Shown: positions 51,049-60,774 of the stretch, one piece after another | Position numbering within the stretch: position 1 is the stretch's first letter | How the letters are laid out: each line of letters opens with the position of its first letter | DNA from: CAIYRG01 sp963747255 | GTDB lineage: Bacteria > Pseudomonadota > Alphaproteobacteria > Micropepsales > Micropepsaceae | NCBI GenBank assembly: GCA_963747255.1 | Contig: CAVVEG010000009.1 | Coordinates: forward strand, 33,522-97,521 | Direction: 5' to 3' | Length of the DNA stretch: 64,000 nucleotides | The notes under the pieces: generated by a model | Told to the model about the DNA's origin: nothing | Database searches by the model: none | Seen by the model: the letters and a program-made list of their open reading frames with translations, nothing else | Translations under genes and position numbers: made by a program

Positions 51049-52191
51049 CTATTCCCGGCCGGCGGCGGTCATTCCCCTGAAGACGAGCTTCTGCATCTGA
51101 ATCGGGCCGTTTGCCCCGGTGATGTAGATATTGCCCTTCGAGTCGGTGTCGATCAGGTGACCGTTGCCCAGGATTCCGGGCGGCTGAATGGTTTCGAGAT
51201 ATTCCAGCGTTTTGCGGTCAAACACGCCAATTCCCTTCCCATATCCGATATAGAGAAACTGCTGGTCCGGATCCGACGAGAGTGCGAGGTTGCGGGCGAA
51301 GGGCGCGTCATATCTCGTCAGCTGACGGATGAATTTGCCGTCCGGTGTGAATACCTGAAGGCGCCGGTTTTCGCGATCGACGACATACAGCAAACCGTCG
51401 TGGCTCAACCGGATGGTATGGGGCGTGCTGAAGCTCGCAGGGCCGTCGCCTTCGAATTTCGGCTCCCTGGCGCCACCGGCACAACGATCATCGTCGATGG
51501 GCGTTTTGCCGAACGCGCCCCACATGCGCCTGAATTTGCCGGTGCCGGCGTCCAACACGATGATGCGGTGATTGCCGTAGCCGTCCGCAACGTACAAATC
51601 ATTCGTTTTCGGATCGACCTGAACGTAGGCCGGACGGTTGAAGTTTTCGGTGTCGCTGTTGCCTTTGCTGCCGCTCGGATGCCCCAACTGCATGACGAAC
51701 TTTCCGTCCTGTGTGAACTTCAGGAGCTGATCGTCATCGACAGGATTGAGATAGGGCGTATTCGTGCCCTTGCAATAATTCCCGGTAATCCAGACGAAGC
51801 CCTTATTATCAACATAAACGCTGTGTTCGCGTTCGGGCCATTCATAACCGGGACCGGGTCCGCCCCAACCCTTGATGTAATTGCCCTGTGGATCGAAAAC
51901 CACGACCGGCGGCGCCGCATGGTTCTTGTCATCACCCTTGAGCGTGCGCGGCCGCGTCATCAACCAGGCATTGTCATGCGAGTCGATTTCGATATCGGAA
52001 ACGGCTCCGAGCTTCATGCCCGCCGGAATTTTCAGAAAGTCCGGTTGCAATTCGAATGCCGGCATCGGCCGTGCGGACTTTGCCGCGGGCTGAGCCTGCG
52101 CGCCCGCGCCCAATGGCCAAAATCCAGTGGCCGAAATTCCCACCGCCGCGATCAGCGTTGCGGTGATTGTGATTGCAGTGTGAGCCTTCAA
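51049..52191 (-). CDS. secreted six-bladed beta-propeller (NHL/PAL-like), copy 1
   Basis: The protein has 380 residues with a signal ending GAGAQAQPA. Propeller repeats are visible: DIEIDSHDNAWLMTRP, HSVYVDNKGFVWITGN, YVQVDPKTNDLYVADGYGNH, HTIRLSHDGLLYVVDRENRR and HLIDTDSKGNIYITGA. The blade DLYVADGYGNHRIIVLD is the NHL hallmark, and the layout resembles peptidyl-hydroxyglycine amidating-lyase or SMP-30-like enzymes. A Cys pair (NYCKG, DDDRCAGG) may form a disulfide. The start codon is TTG, with GGAGG ten bases upstream. Lyase or lactonase activity is a guess. Confidence 0.8.
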   Translation of the reverse strand: MKAHTAITITATLIAAVGISATGFWPLGAGAQAQPAAKSARPMPAFELQPDFLKIPAGMKLGAVSDIEIDSHDNAWLMTRPRTLKGDDKNHAAPPVVVFDPQGNYIKGWGGPGPGYEWPEREHSVYVDNKGFVWITGNYCKGTNTPYLNPVDDDQLLKFTQDGKFVMQLGHPSGSKGNSDTENFNRPAYVQVDPKTNDLYVADGYGNHRIIVLDAGTGKFRRMWGAFGKTPIDDDRCAGGAREPKFEGDGPASFSTPHTIRLSHDGLLYVVDRENRRLQVFTPDGKFIRQLTRYDAPFARNLALSSDPDQQFLYIGYGKGIGVFDRKTLEYLETIQPPGILGNGHLIDTDSKGNIYITGANGPIQMQKLVFRGMTAAGRE

Positions 52192-52232
52192 CTTCGTCCT
52201 CCCTTGTCATGTCATGCGTATGAAAATCGTAG

Positions 52233-53354
52233 TTATGGTCCCGGCGTGCTCATCCCCTTGAATATGAACCGCGTCGCGTTCGGCTTTCCGGAGATATTCA
52301 CACCTGTGACGTACAGATTCCCTTTTGAATCCGTTGCGATCTGGTGACCCGGGACGCCAAGCCCTGGCGCCTGAATCATTCCGAGATATTCCATCCTCTT
52401 CCGGTCAATGACAGCGATTCCCTTGTCATAGCCGGTATAGATAAATGTCTGATCCGGGTCGGGCGAGAAGGCCAGATTGCGCGCAAAGGGCGCATCATAC
52501 TTCGCCAGTTGACGAATGAACTTTCCATCCGGCGAGAACACCTGAATGCGCCGATTGCTGCGATCGGCGACATACAACAGGTCATCATGGCTGAGCAGAA
52601 GCACATGTGGCGTGGCGAAATATCCCACGCCTTCGCCTTCAAAGGATTTCGGATCCGGAGAGAAACACCATTCCGGACCCATCGGGGGTTTGCCGAACGC
52701 GCCCCACATCCGTTTGAATTTGCCGTTATCGGCGTCAAGCACGACGATCCGGTGATTTCCATACCCATCCGCGACGAACAATTCGTTCGTCTTCGGATAA
52801 ACCTGCACATTCGGCGGGCGGCGGAAATTCTCCGTGTCATTGTCGCCCTTGCCCGCACTGCTGTGCCCGATCTGCATGACAAATTTGCCGTCCTGCGTGA
52901 ACTTCAGGATCTGATCGTCATCCACGGGACTGGTCTGCCCTTTGCACGAATCGCCGGATACCCAGACGAAGCCCTTATAATCGATGTAAATATTGTGTTC
53001 TGATGCGGGCCATTCATAGCCCTGTCCGGGACCGCCCCAGCCGCGGATGAAATTGCCCTGCGGATCGAAGATCATGATCGGCGGACTGGCGATTTTCTGG
53101 GGGTCAGCCTGTGCCCGGGCCGGCCTCGTCGTCAGCCAGGCATTTCCCTGCGGGTCGATTGTGACGCCGGAAACAAATGGTGTCCTGTAGTTGGCGGGCC
53201 ATTTGGGCCAGTTAGGATCGACCTCGAAAACCGGCAGCGGCCGGGAGGGTGTCGCCGCGGGTTGAGCCTGGGCTGTGGGCGTGGAAGGAAATCCAGCGGC
53301 CGAAATTCCCGCCGCCGCGATGAGCGTTGCGGTAATGACTGACAGAGCCTTCAA
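52233..53354 (-). CDS. secreted six-bladed beta-propeller (NHL/PAL-like), copy 2
   Basis: The protein has 373 residues and is a tandem paralogue of the previous gene, with the same blades (GVTIDPQGNAWLTTRPARAQ, HNIYIDYKGFVWVSGDSCKG, ELFVADGYGNHRIVVLD, HVLLLSHDDLLYVADRSNRR, HQIATDSKGNLYVTGV). The signal ends TPTAQAQPA. The second Cys sits at EWCFSPDPK. It too begins with TTG, preceded by GAGAGGAAA, a shared oddity of the pair that points to duplication of the whole gene with its leader. Confidence 0.8.
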   Translation of the reverse strand: MKALSVITATLIAAAGISAAGFPSTPTAQAQPAATPSRPLPVFEVDPNWPKWPANYRTPFVSGVTIDPQGNAWLTTRPARAQADPQKIASPPIMIFDPQGNFIRGWGGPGQGYEWPASEHNIYIDYKGFVWVSGDSCKGQTSPVDDDQILKFTQDGKFVMQIGHSSAGKGDNDTENFRRPPNVQVYPKTNELFVADGYGNHRIVVLDADNGKFKRMWGAFGKPPMGPEWCFSPDPKSFEGEGVGYFATPHVLLLSHDDLLYVADRSNRRIQVFSPDGKFIRQLAKYDAPFARNLAFSPDPDQTFIYTGYDKGIAVIDRKRMEYLGMIQAPGLGVPGHQIATDSKGNLYVTGVNISGKPNATRFIFKGMSTPGP

Positions 53355-53385
53355 TTTCCTCTCCCTGATCTGGCGGCGTTTCGAA

Positions 53386-54246
53386 TTAAAAATCCGCTTT
53401 TGCGGCGACAGGGCTGTGAATCTCCGCCATGTTTACATTGTTGTTCTCGGCACAGGGTTCTTCGAACAATGTCGCCGGTGTGCGGGCATGCTGGTATCGC
53501 ACCATGGCGGACCAGGGGGCATTGAATGCGCCCGGATCATCAACCGTGAAACTCACCTGCATCCGGCCCTGGTCCATCAGCTTGAAACGTTCGATCACAT
53601 GCAGCTGCGTGGTGTGCGGCACGGAATAACGATCATCGACAAATGTCCGGTTGTTTAAGCCGATCGTGTCGACCACCAATTCATCCCCATCGAAATGACC
53701 CACCAATTCGCCATACCAGGAAGGGGACGGATGCGCGGAATGCGGCACGTCCATGTAGATATGCCTGGTCTCGTTATTGGCCTGATGGATCATCACGATC
53801 TCTTTGGCCGTCTGAATCATGTACATGCTCTCGGCGCCGCCGGCATAAAGCAGGTACTGCGGAACGCCCGCCGGCATGCAGTTTGCCCGCGAGGTCCAGC
53901 GCAATTTCCCGGCCAGCATTTCGTCATTACCTTTCTTCAGCGCCTCGACGACCCACGGCTTCAGGTTCGGGTTGCTCAAGTCTGCGATGCGCAATGCCGT
54001 TGTTACGGGCGTACCGGCATTGTTTGGATTGGTCACCATGATCGGATGAGCATGGTCGTAGGTGACCGGTCCAATGCCGGATGCAGGCGGCTGAAATTCT
54101 TGCCCTTCGATCGCGACCCATGGCCGGTCGATCGAGGAAAAATCCGGTACGGGCGATTTCTGTTCGCCGGCCGCATTTCCGTCCGCTGCAATCGCGCAAA
54201 CTCCGAGCAAACCAACGGTCAAGCCGATCAGGCACCTGTCCGACAT
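53386..54246 (-). CDS. secreted family A protein, operon copy 4
   Basis: The protein has 286 residues with a signal ending AADGNAAGE. Blocks are VPDFSSIDRPWVA at the mature start, PPASGIGPVTYDHAHPIM, NPNLKPWVVEALKKGNDE, RANCMPAGVPQYLLYAGG, PSWYGELVGHFDGDELVVD, NNRTFVDDRYSVPHTTQLH, VDDPGAFNAPW, EEPCAENNNVN and KADF at the end. It departs from its siblings with GELVGHFDG instead of GESVGHYEG. The ATG at 54246 follows GGAGAGAACG. It lies 31 bases upstream of the propeller pair. Confidence 0.82.
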   Translation of the reverse strand: MSDRCLIGLTVGLLGVCAIAADGNAAGEQKSPVPDFSSIDRPWVAIEGQEFQPPASGIGPVTYDHAHPIMVTNPNNAGTPVTTALRIADLSNPNLKPWVVEALKKGNDEMLAGKLRWTSRANCMPAGVPQYLLYAGGAESMYMIQTAKEIVMIHQANNETRHIYMDVPHSAHPSPSWYGELVGHFDGDELVVDTIGLNNRTFVDDRYSVPHTTQLHVIERFKLMDQGRMQVSFTVDDPGAFNAPWSAMVRYQHARTPATLFEEPCAENNNVNMAEIHSPVAAKADF

Positions 54247-54280
54247 CGTTCTCTCCACCCTCGAGCATTGCGGCACGGGA

Positions 54281-55159
54281 TCAAAAATCCGGCATTACGG
54301 CGACCGGTACCGGAAAATCATGTCCGAAGCCTGCGACGGTCTGTTCCGCGCATGGCTCTTCCACGAGCGGACGCGGAGCATTGGGGTGCCGGAAGCGAAC
54401 GATTCCAGACCATGGGGCGTTGAAAGCGCCCGGATCGTCGACGGTGAAATCCGCCTCCAGCATTTTTCCGTCCTGGATCAGGCGAAAACGCTCGATGACA
54501 TGCAACTGCACCGTATGCGGCAAGCTGTAGCGGTCATCGAGGAAAGTCCTGTCGTTGAACCCGATGGTGTCGACGACCAGCTCGCCTCCCTCGTAATGGC
54601 CGACGGATTCGCCGAAATAGGATGGCGACAAATGCCCGGAATGCGGAACATTCATGTAAATGTGCCGGATCTGCGTGTCGCCGTCATTGATCAGCAGAAC
54701 TTCCCCAGATGTCTGGATTACGTGCATCGCCTGAAACCCGGCACCGTGCACGAGAAATTCCGGAACTCCGGGAGGCCTGCAACTCGCGCGCGATGCGTAG
54801 CGTATTTTTCCGGCCGATACCTCATCATTGGCTTTTTTGAGGGATTCGACGACCCATGGCTTCAGGTTTGGATTGCTGAGATCCGCAAGGCGCATCGGGT
54901 TTTCCTGCACAGCGCCAAACTGGTTGACGGTTCGCGCCATAACGGGATGCGCATGGTCATATGTGACCGGCCCCGGTCCCGATGGGGGCGGCGCATATTC
55001 CCCGCTGGTGGGAAACCAGGGAAGATCCAGCACCGAGAAATCCGGAATCGCGGCAGGGGAGCTTTCATCGGCAGCATAAGCATCCACAGCAAGCAAACCG
55101 GCGCAGAGCAATCCGGAGGCCAGGGCGATCGAGTGCCCGGTGGATTTCGGTTTTTTCAT
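54281..55159 (-). CDS. secreted family A protein, operon copy 3
   Basis: The protein has 292 residues with a signal ending AVDAYAADE. Blocks are IPDFSVLDLPWFP, PPPSGPGPVTYDHAHPVM, NPNLKPWVVESLKKANDE, RASCRPPGVPEFLVHGAG, PSYFGESVGHYEGGELVVD (Tyr-Phe for Trp-Tyr), NDRTFLDDRYSLPHTVQLH, VDDPGAFNAPW, EEPCAEQTVAG and VMPDF. The start at 55159 is the one that begins a signal peptide; the longer frame overlaps copy 2. Confidence 0.82.
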   Translation of the reverse strand: MKKPKSTGHSIALASGLLCAGLLAVDAYAADESSPAAIPDFSVLDLPWFPTSGEYAPPPSGPGPVTYDHAHPVMARTVNQFGAVQENPMRLADLSNPNLKPWVVESLKKANDEVSAGKIRYASRASCRPPGVPEFLVHGAGFQAMHVIQTSGEVLLINDGDTQIRHIYMNVPHSGHLSPSYFGESVGHYEGGELVVDTIGFNDRTFLDDRYSLPHTVQLHVIERFRLIQDGKMLEADFTVDDPGAFNAPWSGIVRFRHPNAPRPLVEEPCAEQTVAGFGHDFPVPVAVMPDF

Positions 55160-55190
55160 GCTCCGGCCCTGCGGCGATGCGATAAGATGG

Positions 55191-56066
55191 TCAAAAGTCG
55201 GCCTTTGGCGCGATCGGGATCGGGAATATGGATCCGGTCTCCGCGTCAAAATCGTTCTCGGCACAGACCACTTCCGTATAAGGTTCGGATGTCGTGCGAT
55301 CTTTGCGGTAGGTCGCTATTCCCGACCACGGGGTAGTGAAGGCGCCCGGATCTTCGACCGCAATCAGGACTTCAAGCGTGTTCGGATTGCGCAAGTGGTA
55401 ACGTTCGACGACATGAATCTTATCGGTGTGCGGCGTGCCGAAGCTGTCCACCCAGCTGCGTTTGTCGATACCAACGGTATCAACCACGAGCGCATCGCCC
55501 TCCCAATGCGCGATCGAATCGCCGAACCAGCTCGGTTTCAGATTGGCGGGATGGGCCGTGTCCAACCGGACAATGCGCTGCTGCATGAGATCCTCATAAA
55601 GGAATACGACCTGCTTCCCGTTCTGGAGGATCTCCGCGCGCGCGTTCAGTTGATCGATATAGGGCACGCCCATCGGCCAGCAGGTCTCTTTTGCAGAACG
55701 AACCGGCTTTCCCGCGCGTTCGGATTCGGTATGGGCGCGTACCGCCGCCGCCGCCCAGGGTTGAAGTATCGGAGCGGTGTAGTCACCCCACCGGTACTCT
55801 GCGCCACTACCCTCCGGCGCCGTGTCCTCGGTAACCAGGCTCTTCACCGGTCCGGGCCCTGACGGCGGCGACTTGAAGGGCGTCGTGGCCGTCCTGCCGC
55901 GTGTCCACATGCCCGTGAAGTCGGGATGGTCACCCGGTAGAGATGTCGCCGTGGAAGCATTCGGTGCTTCGTCACCTGCAGCTTTACCCGCGGCATAACC
56001 GTCTGCGGCAATGGCCAAAACGAAGAAAATTCCGGCCGCATATCCGATGACGCGCAGGGTCGGCAT
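55191..56066 (-). CDS. secreted family A protein, operon copy 2
   Basis: The protein has 291 residues with a signal ending AADGYAAGK. This member is closer to the 36224 copy than to its operon neighbours: HPDFTGMWTRGR at the start, SPPSGPGPVKSL, APILQPWAAAAVRAHTES, KETCWPMGVPYIDQL, PSWFGDSIAHWEGDALVVD (Ala-His-Trp for Gly-His-Tyr), DKRSWVDSFGTPHTDKIH, VEDPGAFTTPW, EVVCAENDFD and PKADF. A strong ribosome site (AGAGGAGACGATC) precedes ATG 56066. The two subtypes being interleaved argues for different ligands. Confidence 0.82.
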   Translation of the reverse strand: MPTLRVIGYAAGIFFVLAIAADGYAAGKAAGDEAPNASTATSLPGDHPDFTGMWTRGRTATTPFKSPPSGPGPVKSLVTEDTAPEGSGAEYRWGDYTAPILQPWAAAAVRAHTESERAGKPVRSAKETCWPMGVPYIDQLNARAEILQNGKQVVFLYEDLMQQRIVRLDTAHPANLKPSWFGDSIAHWEGDALVVDTVGIDKRSWVDSFGTPHTDKIHVVERYHLRNPNTLEVLIAVEDPGAFTTPWSGIATYRKDRTTSEPYTEVVCAENDFDAETGSIFPIPIAPKADF

Positions 56067-56348
56067 GATCGTCTCCTCTTGATGGCGCCATACCCACAAT
56101 CGGGCGGGATTGCGGCGCCGGCACCAGTTGACCACGATTTTCAAAGTAAAAACAAATAGTTGCAATCCGGCGCCGGGATAATATCGCTCCCAAATTTTTC
56201 AAAACCGGCGTCTATTCGGAATTGTCTCGTCAAGAGGGATGAATCCCGTCCCCATTTCCGTGAAACAGGTGCGCAAATTTGATGTCCGCCGAACGATGAT
56301 CACCCTGGATTCGCGCGCCGCGCACAAGCCCATCTCGACTAACCCAAT

Positions 56349-57209
56349 TCAGAAATCCGCCTTTACTGCCGTCGGGACGTGTACATAACTCGTCAGATGC
56401 TCATCATTGTTCTCGGCACAGGGCTCTTCGGTTAGCTGTTCGTGTTCGCGATCGTGCCGGTAGCGCACAATGGCCGACCAGGGTGCATTGAATGCACCTG
56501 GATCCTCCACGGTGAAGCTCGCCTGAAGATTTTTGGCCTCATCCGTCAGTCTGAAGCGCTCAATCACATGCAGCTGAGCCGTGTGGGGTACGTCGAAATG
56601 GGAATCCAGCAGCGTGCGATCATTGAGGCCGATGGTGTCGACTACCAGTTCGTCCCCCTCGTAATGGCCGACGGATTCGCCGTACCATGACGAAGCCGTA
56701 TGGGCCGAGTGCGGCACATCCATGTAGATGTGCCGTACCTGCGTGTCGGCCTGATGGATCATCAGGACTTCTTTCGGAGTCTGGATGAAATAGAGATTCT
56801 CAAATCCACCGGCATAAAGCAGGAATTGCGGAACCCCTCCGGGCATGCAATTTGCGCGCGCCCCTGTCCGGATTTTGCCGGTCAGCAATTCGTTGTTGGC
56901 TTTTTTCAGGTAATCAACCACCCATGGTTTCAGGTTGGGATTACTTGCATCGGCAAGCCGCATTGGCGTTTCGCGCACAACGCCAAACTGATTGGCTGTG
57001 CGTTCCATGACCACATGCGACTTGTCATAGCTGATTGGTCCGGCACCGGAGGCCGGCGGCAGATAATCCTGGGACATGGCGACCCACGGCAGATCGATGG
57101 ACGTAAAGTCCGGGACCGCGCCTTCGCTTGTCTTCGTCGCCGCGTAGCCCGCTGCCGCAAAAATGCAAACCACCGCTGATACGGATCCGATGAAGCGCAA
57201 ATTGGACAT
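56349..57209 (-). CDS. secreted family A protein, operon copy 1
   Basis: This 286-residue protein is the first gene after the TonB receptor. The signal ends AAAGYAATK. Blocks are VPDFTSIDLPWVA, PPASGAGPISYDKSHVVM, NPNLKPWVVDYLKKANNE, RANCMPGGVPQFLLYAGG, SSWYGESVGHYEGDELVVD, NDRTLLDSHFDVPHTAQLH, VEDPGAFNAPW, EEPCAENNDEH and VKADF. It is most similar to operon copies 3 and 4. A 282-base gap separates it from copy 2, the largest inside this operon, and could hold an internal promoter. Confidence 0.82.
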   Translation of the reverse strand: MSNLRFIGSVSAVVCIFAAAGYAATKTSEGAVPDFTSIDLPWVAMSQDYLPPASGAGPISYDKSHVVMERTANQFGVVRETPMRLADASNPNLKPWVVDYLKKANNELLTGKIRTGARANCMPGGVPQFLLYAGGFENLYFIQTPKEVLMIHQADTQVRHIYMDVPHSAHTASSWYGESVGHYEGDELVVDTIGLNDRTLLDSHFDVPHTAQLHVIERFRLTDEAKNLQASFTVEDPGAFNAPWSAIVRYRHDREHEQLTEEPCAENNDEHLTSYVHVPTAVKADF

Positions 57210-57257
57210 TCATCTCTCTCCATTCTGGTAGCGAGTCGGCATGCGACCGTGAATACG

Positions 57258-60200
57258 TTACCAGGTCTTCACGATCGTGAGGCCCATGATACGGCCGGTG
57301 TTCGACTTCAATATATCATACGCAGCCGCCTGGCGGCCGCCACTGCCCGGCGGGCCATATTCAAAGGACGAATGCTTGTCCATGAGGTTCTGAACGACAA
57401 GCTGGATATTGATACGCTTCAGATAGTCGTTCGCTGGCTGATCGCCGGTGTTGTAGCCGAACGACAGGTCGAAGGTATACCAGGACGGCTCGATGTTGGT
57501 GTAGCTGCTGATGGCGCAGGGAAAAGTGCCGCCGCCGACGCTGCCGCCGGTGCTCGTGCACTGAAAATTGACGTTGGGTGGAACACCCCAGGGCGCGAAA
57601 TAGTGCGATTGGTAATTCATGAACCCAGTCACACTGTAGGGACCGTTGCTCCAGCCCAGCCGGGCCCGGTACACCATCCGCGGAGCCGTTTCGACCACCC
57701 CGTTCTGCGGGAGGCCGGCGGCCGGTTGAATGTTCGCGTGGAACTGGTCCACGACCGAGCCGCCCGTGATTGTCTGCAGATATTCGTGCAGGTAGTAGGT
57801 GCCTGTGATGCCGGCGTTCCAGGCACCCAATTCTCCCAGGTCGAAGTCGTAGCTTGCGCTCCAGTCGATGCCCTGAACATGGAGAAATCCGGCGCCGACC
57901 GTGCCGCCATCATTGATCCAATAGACATATGTCGCATTGCTCAGCGGTTCGGTGCTGTTGAAATCCAACAGCCCCGCAGTGACCATCTGTTCAAATGGCG
58001 CACAGGTCGTCGGATGGGCATTGGCCGAAACCGGGCAACCCAGATCGCTGGGCACGACGATATGGAACCGTTCATTCGGATCGGCCAGCGTCTGCGTGGT
58101 GACTGTGCCGAGCGTCGTCAACAAGACGTTGTTGATTTTGACGCTGTACCAGGTCGCCTGAAGATCGAGGCCGCGGAGGAGATCGAACTGCGGGGCGAGC
58201 TCGAATCCGATGCTGTAATTGTTCGCCTTTTCGGGCGCAAGGAAGGTTCCTCCTTCCCGGGTCTGCATCTGGCCGGTGGCGGCGTTGGCAAAATTTCGCA
58301 GAGCCGCTTGCGGCCCGCCCGACCAGTTGAGCCCACCCGGTGTTGAACTGCAGGCAAACCCGGCGGCGACCAGCGCGGCGACCGCACTGCCGGGTGTCGG
58401 CGTGCTGTTCGCCCCGCAGGTGAGCGGAATTTGACTCGTATCGCCGGGAAGACTTACGCCGCCATTCTGGTCGCTGGCGACGACGGAATACTCGCCGGCA
58501 TTCGCGAAGCGGAACGAAGTGCCCCAGGACCCGCGCACCGTCGCGCCGACCACTTCGTCCAGCAGCCAAGTAAATGCCAACTTTGGATTGCTGGTGCCGC
58601 CAGCCAACGTTCCCGAATATTGGTCATGTCTCCACGATGCTTCCAGATCCAGCTTGCGAACGAGCGGCAGATTGAAATTGTCGCCGAAAACGGGAATGTC
58701 CACCTGGGCAAACCCCGCCCAGACATTATAGGGCTCGGAATCCGAGAGCGGCGCATAGGGTGTGCCAGGCGGGCTCGAAGCGTTGTTGCCATTGGTCGTA
58801 ACAACATTGTCCGATTCATAGAGACCGCCAATCGCAGCCTTTACTTCGCCACCCGGAAGCGCGAACAACGGACCATCGAAACGGCCACCCCGCTCCGTGA
58901 GCTGGTAGACGTCGCCCGTTCCACGAAGGGCGCGAATGTAATTCAGCGTGGCCGGCGAATTGCATGCAAAAGCGGTGGGATCGCAGAAAAGGTTCAAGTA
59001 CGGCACGCTGGCGGGTTTGGTTACGCCGGCAACGGTGTTTCCCAGCGCAACATTGATCGCGTTGGCGCTGGTTTCGTGGATGAGAAAACTGTTGCTCTCG
59101 CTGCTGCGCGAATAATAGAGCTGTCCAGTCCAGCCAAAGGGCAGATCGAGATTGAGCCCCGCTTCATAGCGCCAGGAGATTTCCCAGGCCGGGTCGGTGG
59201 CAGGATCTTCGTATCCCAGATCATACGAGACCCTCAGATTACCGGGCGCACCTGTCGGGTAATAGGGATTGATCGTCGGTACAGTGAAGGTCTTGATCGC
59301 GTTGTTGACACCGCTGCCATTGGAAGGCTGTACCAATTCCGAGACACGGCGATTGTCGTAAAAGCCGGTGCCAAAAAATGAAAGCCACGAAAAAAGCCGT
59401 TGGTCGAGAGTCACGACAAAGGCATTCTTCTCCTGCGCCGCGACTTCCCAGCCTTGGGTTAACGGATCGATTTCATTGCTGACGCCTTTGTTCCCGGCAT
59501 TCGCGATGAAATTTGCCCAATTGAGGGTGGCCGCGCTCGACCCACCCAATGGTCCGATGCCATTGTTGAGTGTGGCGTTGAAATTCGCGCCAGTGCCGTG
59601 CGGAATGGAGTAGCAATTGGTGCAGGTGGTGCCGACCGTCGCGTTCGGCGCGCCGGTCGAGATCGTTCCGGGCAGTGACAACCCGACAGGGATTTTGTTG
59701 TCGAGCCCCCATGGTGTGTAGTTGATCGTGTAATTCGAGTGCGCCGTACCGGGTACATGGTCTTCGTGAGTGAATTCATAGGTTAGAGTGATTCCACCAC
59801 CGTCCCAGGTTCTGCCCCACAACTGCGAGGCCTGAATTTCCGCTCCACCACTGTCGGGCTGCTGATAATGGAGCAGCGTTACAGCGCCGTCGTAATTGCG
59901 CTTGAGAATGACGTTGATGACGCCGGCAATGGCATCCGACCCGTAGGTGGCAGATGCTCCATCAACCAGGATATCGACGCGGTCGAGCGCGAGCGCGGGA
60001 ATGATGGACGGATCGATCGCGCAAAGACCGTCGGCCTGCGGCGGGAAACGAACACCATCGACCATCAATAGCGATCTGGGGCCACTCGCATCAAGGCCAC
60101 GGATGTTGACCCGGGTTTCGCGTTCCTGGTGCCCGGCGGAGAGGACCGCCGACGGCCCGGGTGCGACATTGGCCGCCGGGACCGTTCGGAACAGGTCACC

Positions 60201-60774
60201 AATGGTTACGCTGCCCGTTTCAGTCAGATCCTGGGCGCCCAAATTCGTAACCGGCACGCCGACTGCCGCGGCGCCGTGAATTCAGCGACCCCGTCACAAG
60301 GACCTGCTCGGGGGGTTCGATCGCGCCGGCCTGGGCGACCGGCCCGACAGGAGCCGACTGCGCCTGCGCCACGACGAGCGGAGGCATTTGCATCGGGATG
60401 GCCGGCGCGGGTTCTGGCGACGCTGCCTGTTCCGCGGGGGCAGCCGGCCGCGCCGCGGTGAGCAGGATCGTGCGGCCATTATCGGAGCGAATCGTAATTC
60501 CCGTTCCGGCGAGGAGCTGGTTCAGCGCATCCCGGACCGGAAGGGTGCCGCGGATCGGATTGGTCTGTTTTTCGTCCACATCTTCCGCGGAGACGAGAAT
60601 CTGGACATTTGCCTCGCGGGCAAATTCCGGAATGCTGGTCCGGGCCGATTGCGCCGGTACATCGAACACCGCGATGCGGCTCTGGGCGTGCGCCGCGCCG
60701 GCAAAAGCCAACGCGGAAGAACCAAGCAGGAACAGCGACTTTAGCCCGGAACGTGCGGATTCATTGAACGGCAT
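57258..60774 (-). pseudogene. TonB-dependent receptor with STN domain, single frameshift
   Basis: The start at ATG 60774 (GGAGGGGGAG upstream) gives a signal (LLGSSALAFAGAAHAQ) and an STN signalling domain (AVFDVPAQSARTSIPEFARE to GITIRSDNGRTILL). A Pro/Ala linker and the TonB-box region EQVLVTGSL follow. One extra base at 60278-60283 then shifts the frame; the plug (VNIRGLDASGPRSLLMVDGV, ASATYGSDAIAGVINVILKR) and about 700-residue barrel follow to stop 57258. The restored length is about 1,170 residues. This is an outer-membrane importer of a large or scarce ligand and, by its STN domain, the signal input for the FecR/sigma pair next door. If the extra base is real the receptor is split. Confidence 0.85.

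Noticed and set aside
50326..52347. 673-codon open frame on the plus strand
   Set aside because: It lies antisense to an MBL hydrolase gene and a propeller gene, both with signals, motifs and ribosome sites. Long antisense frames are common in GC-rich DNA.
57249..58346. 365-codon plus-strand frame
   Set aside because: It is antisense to the TonB receptor barrel and has no motif.
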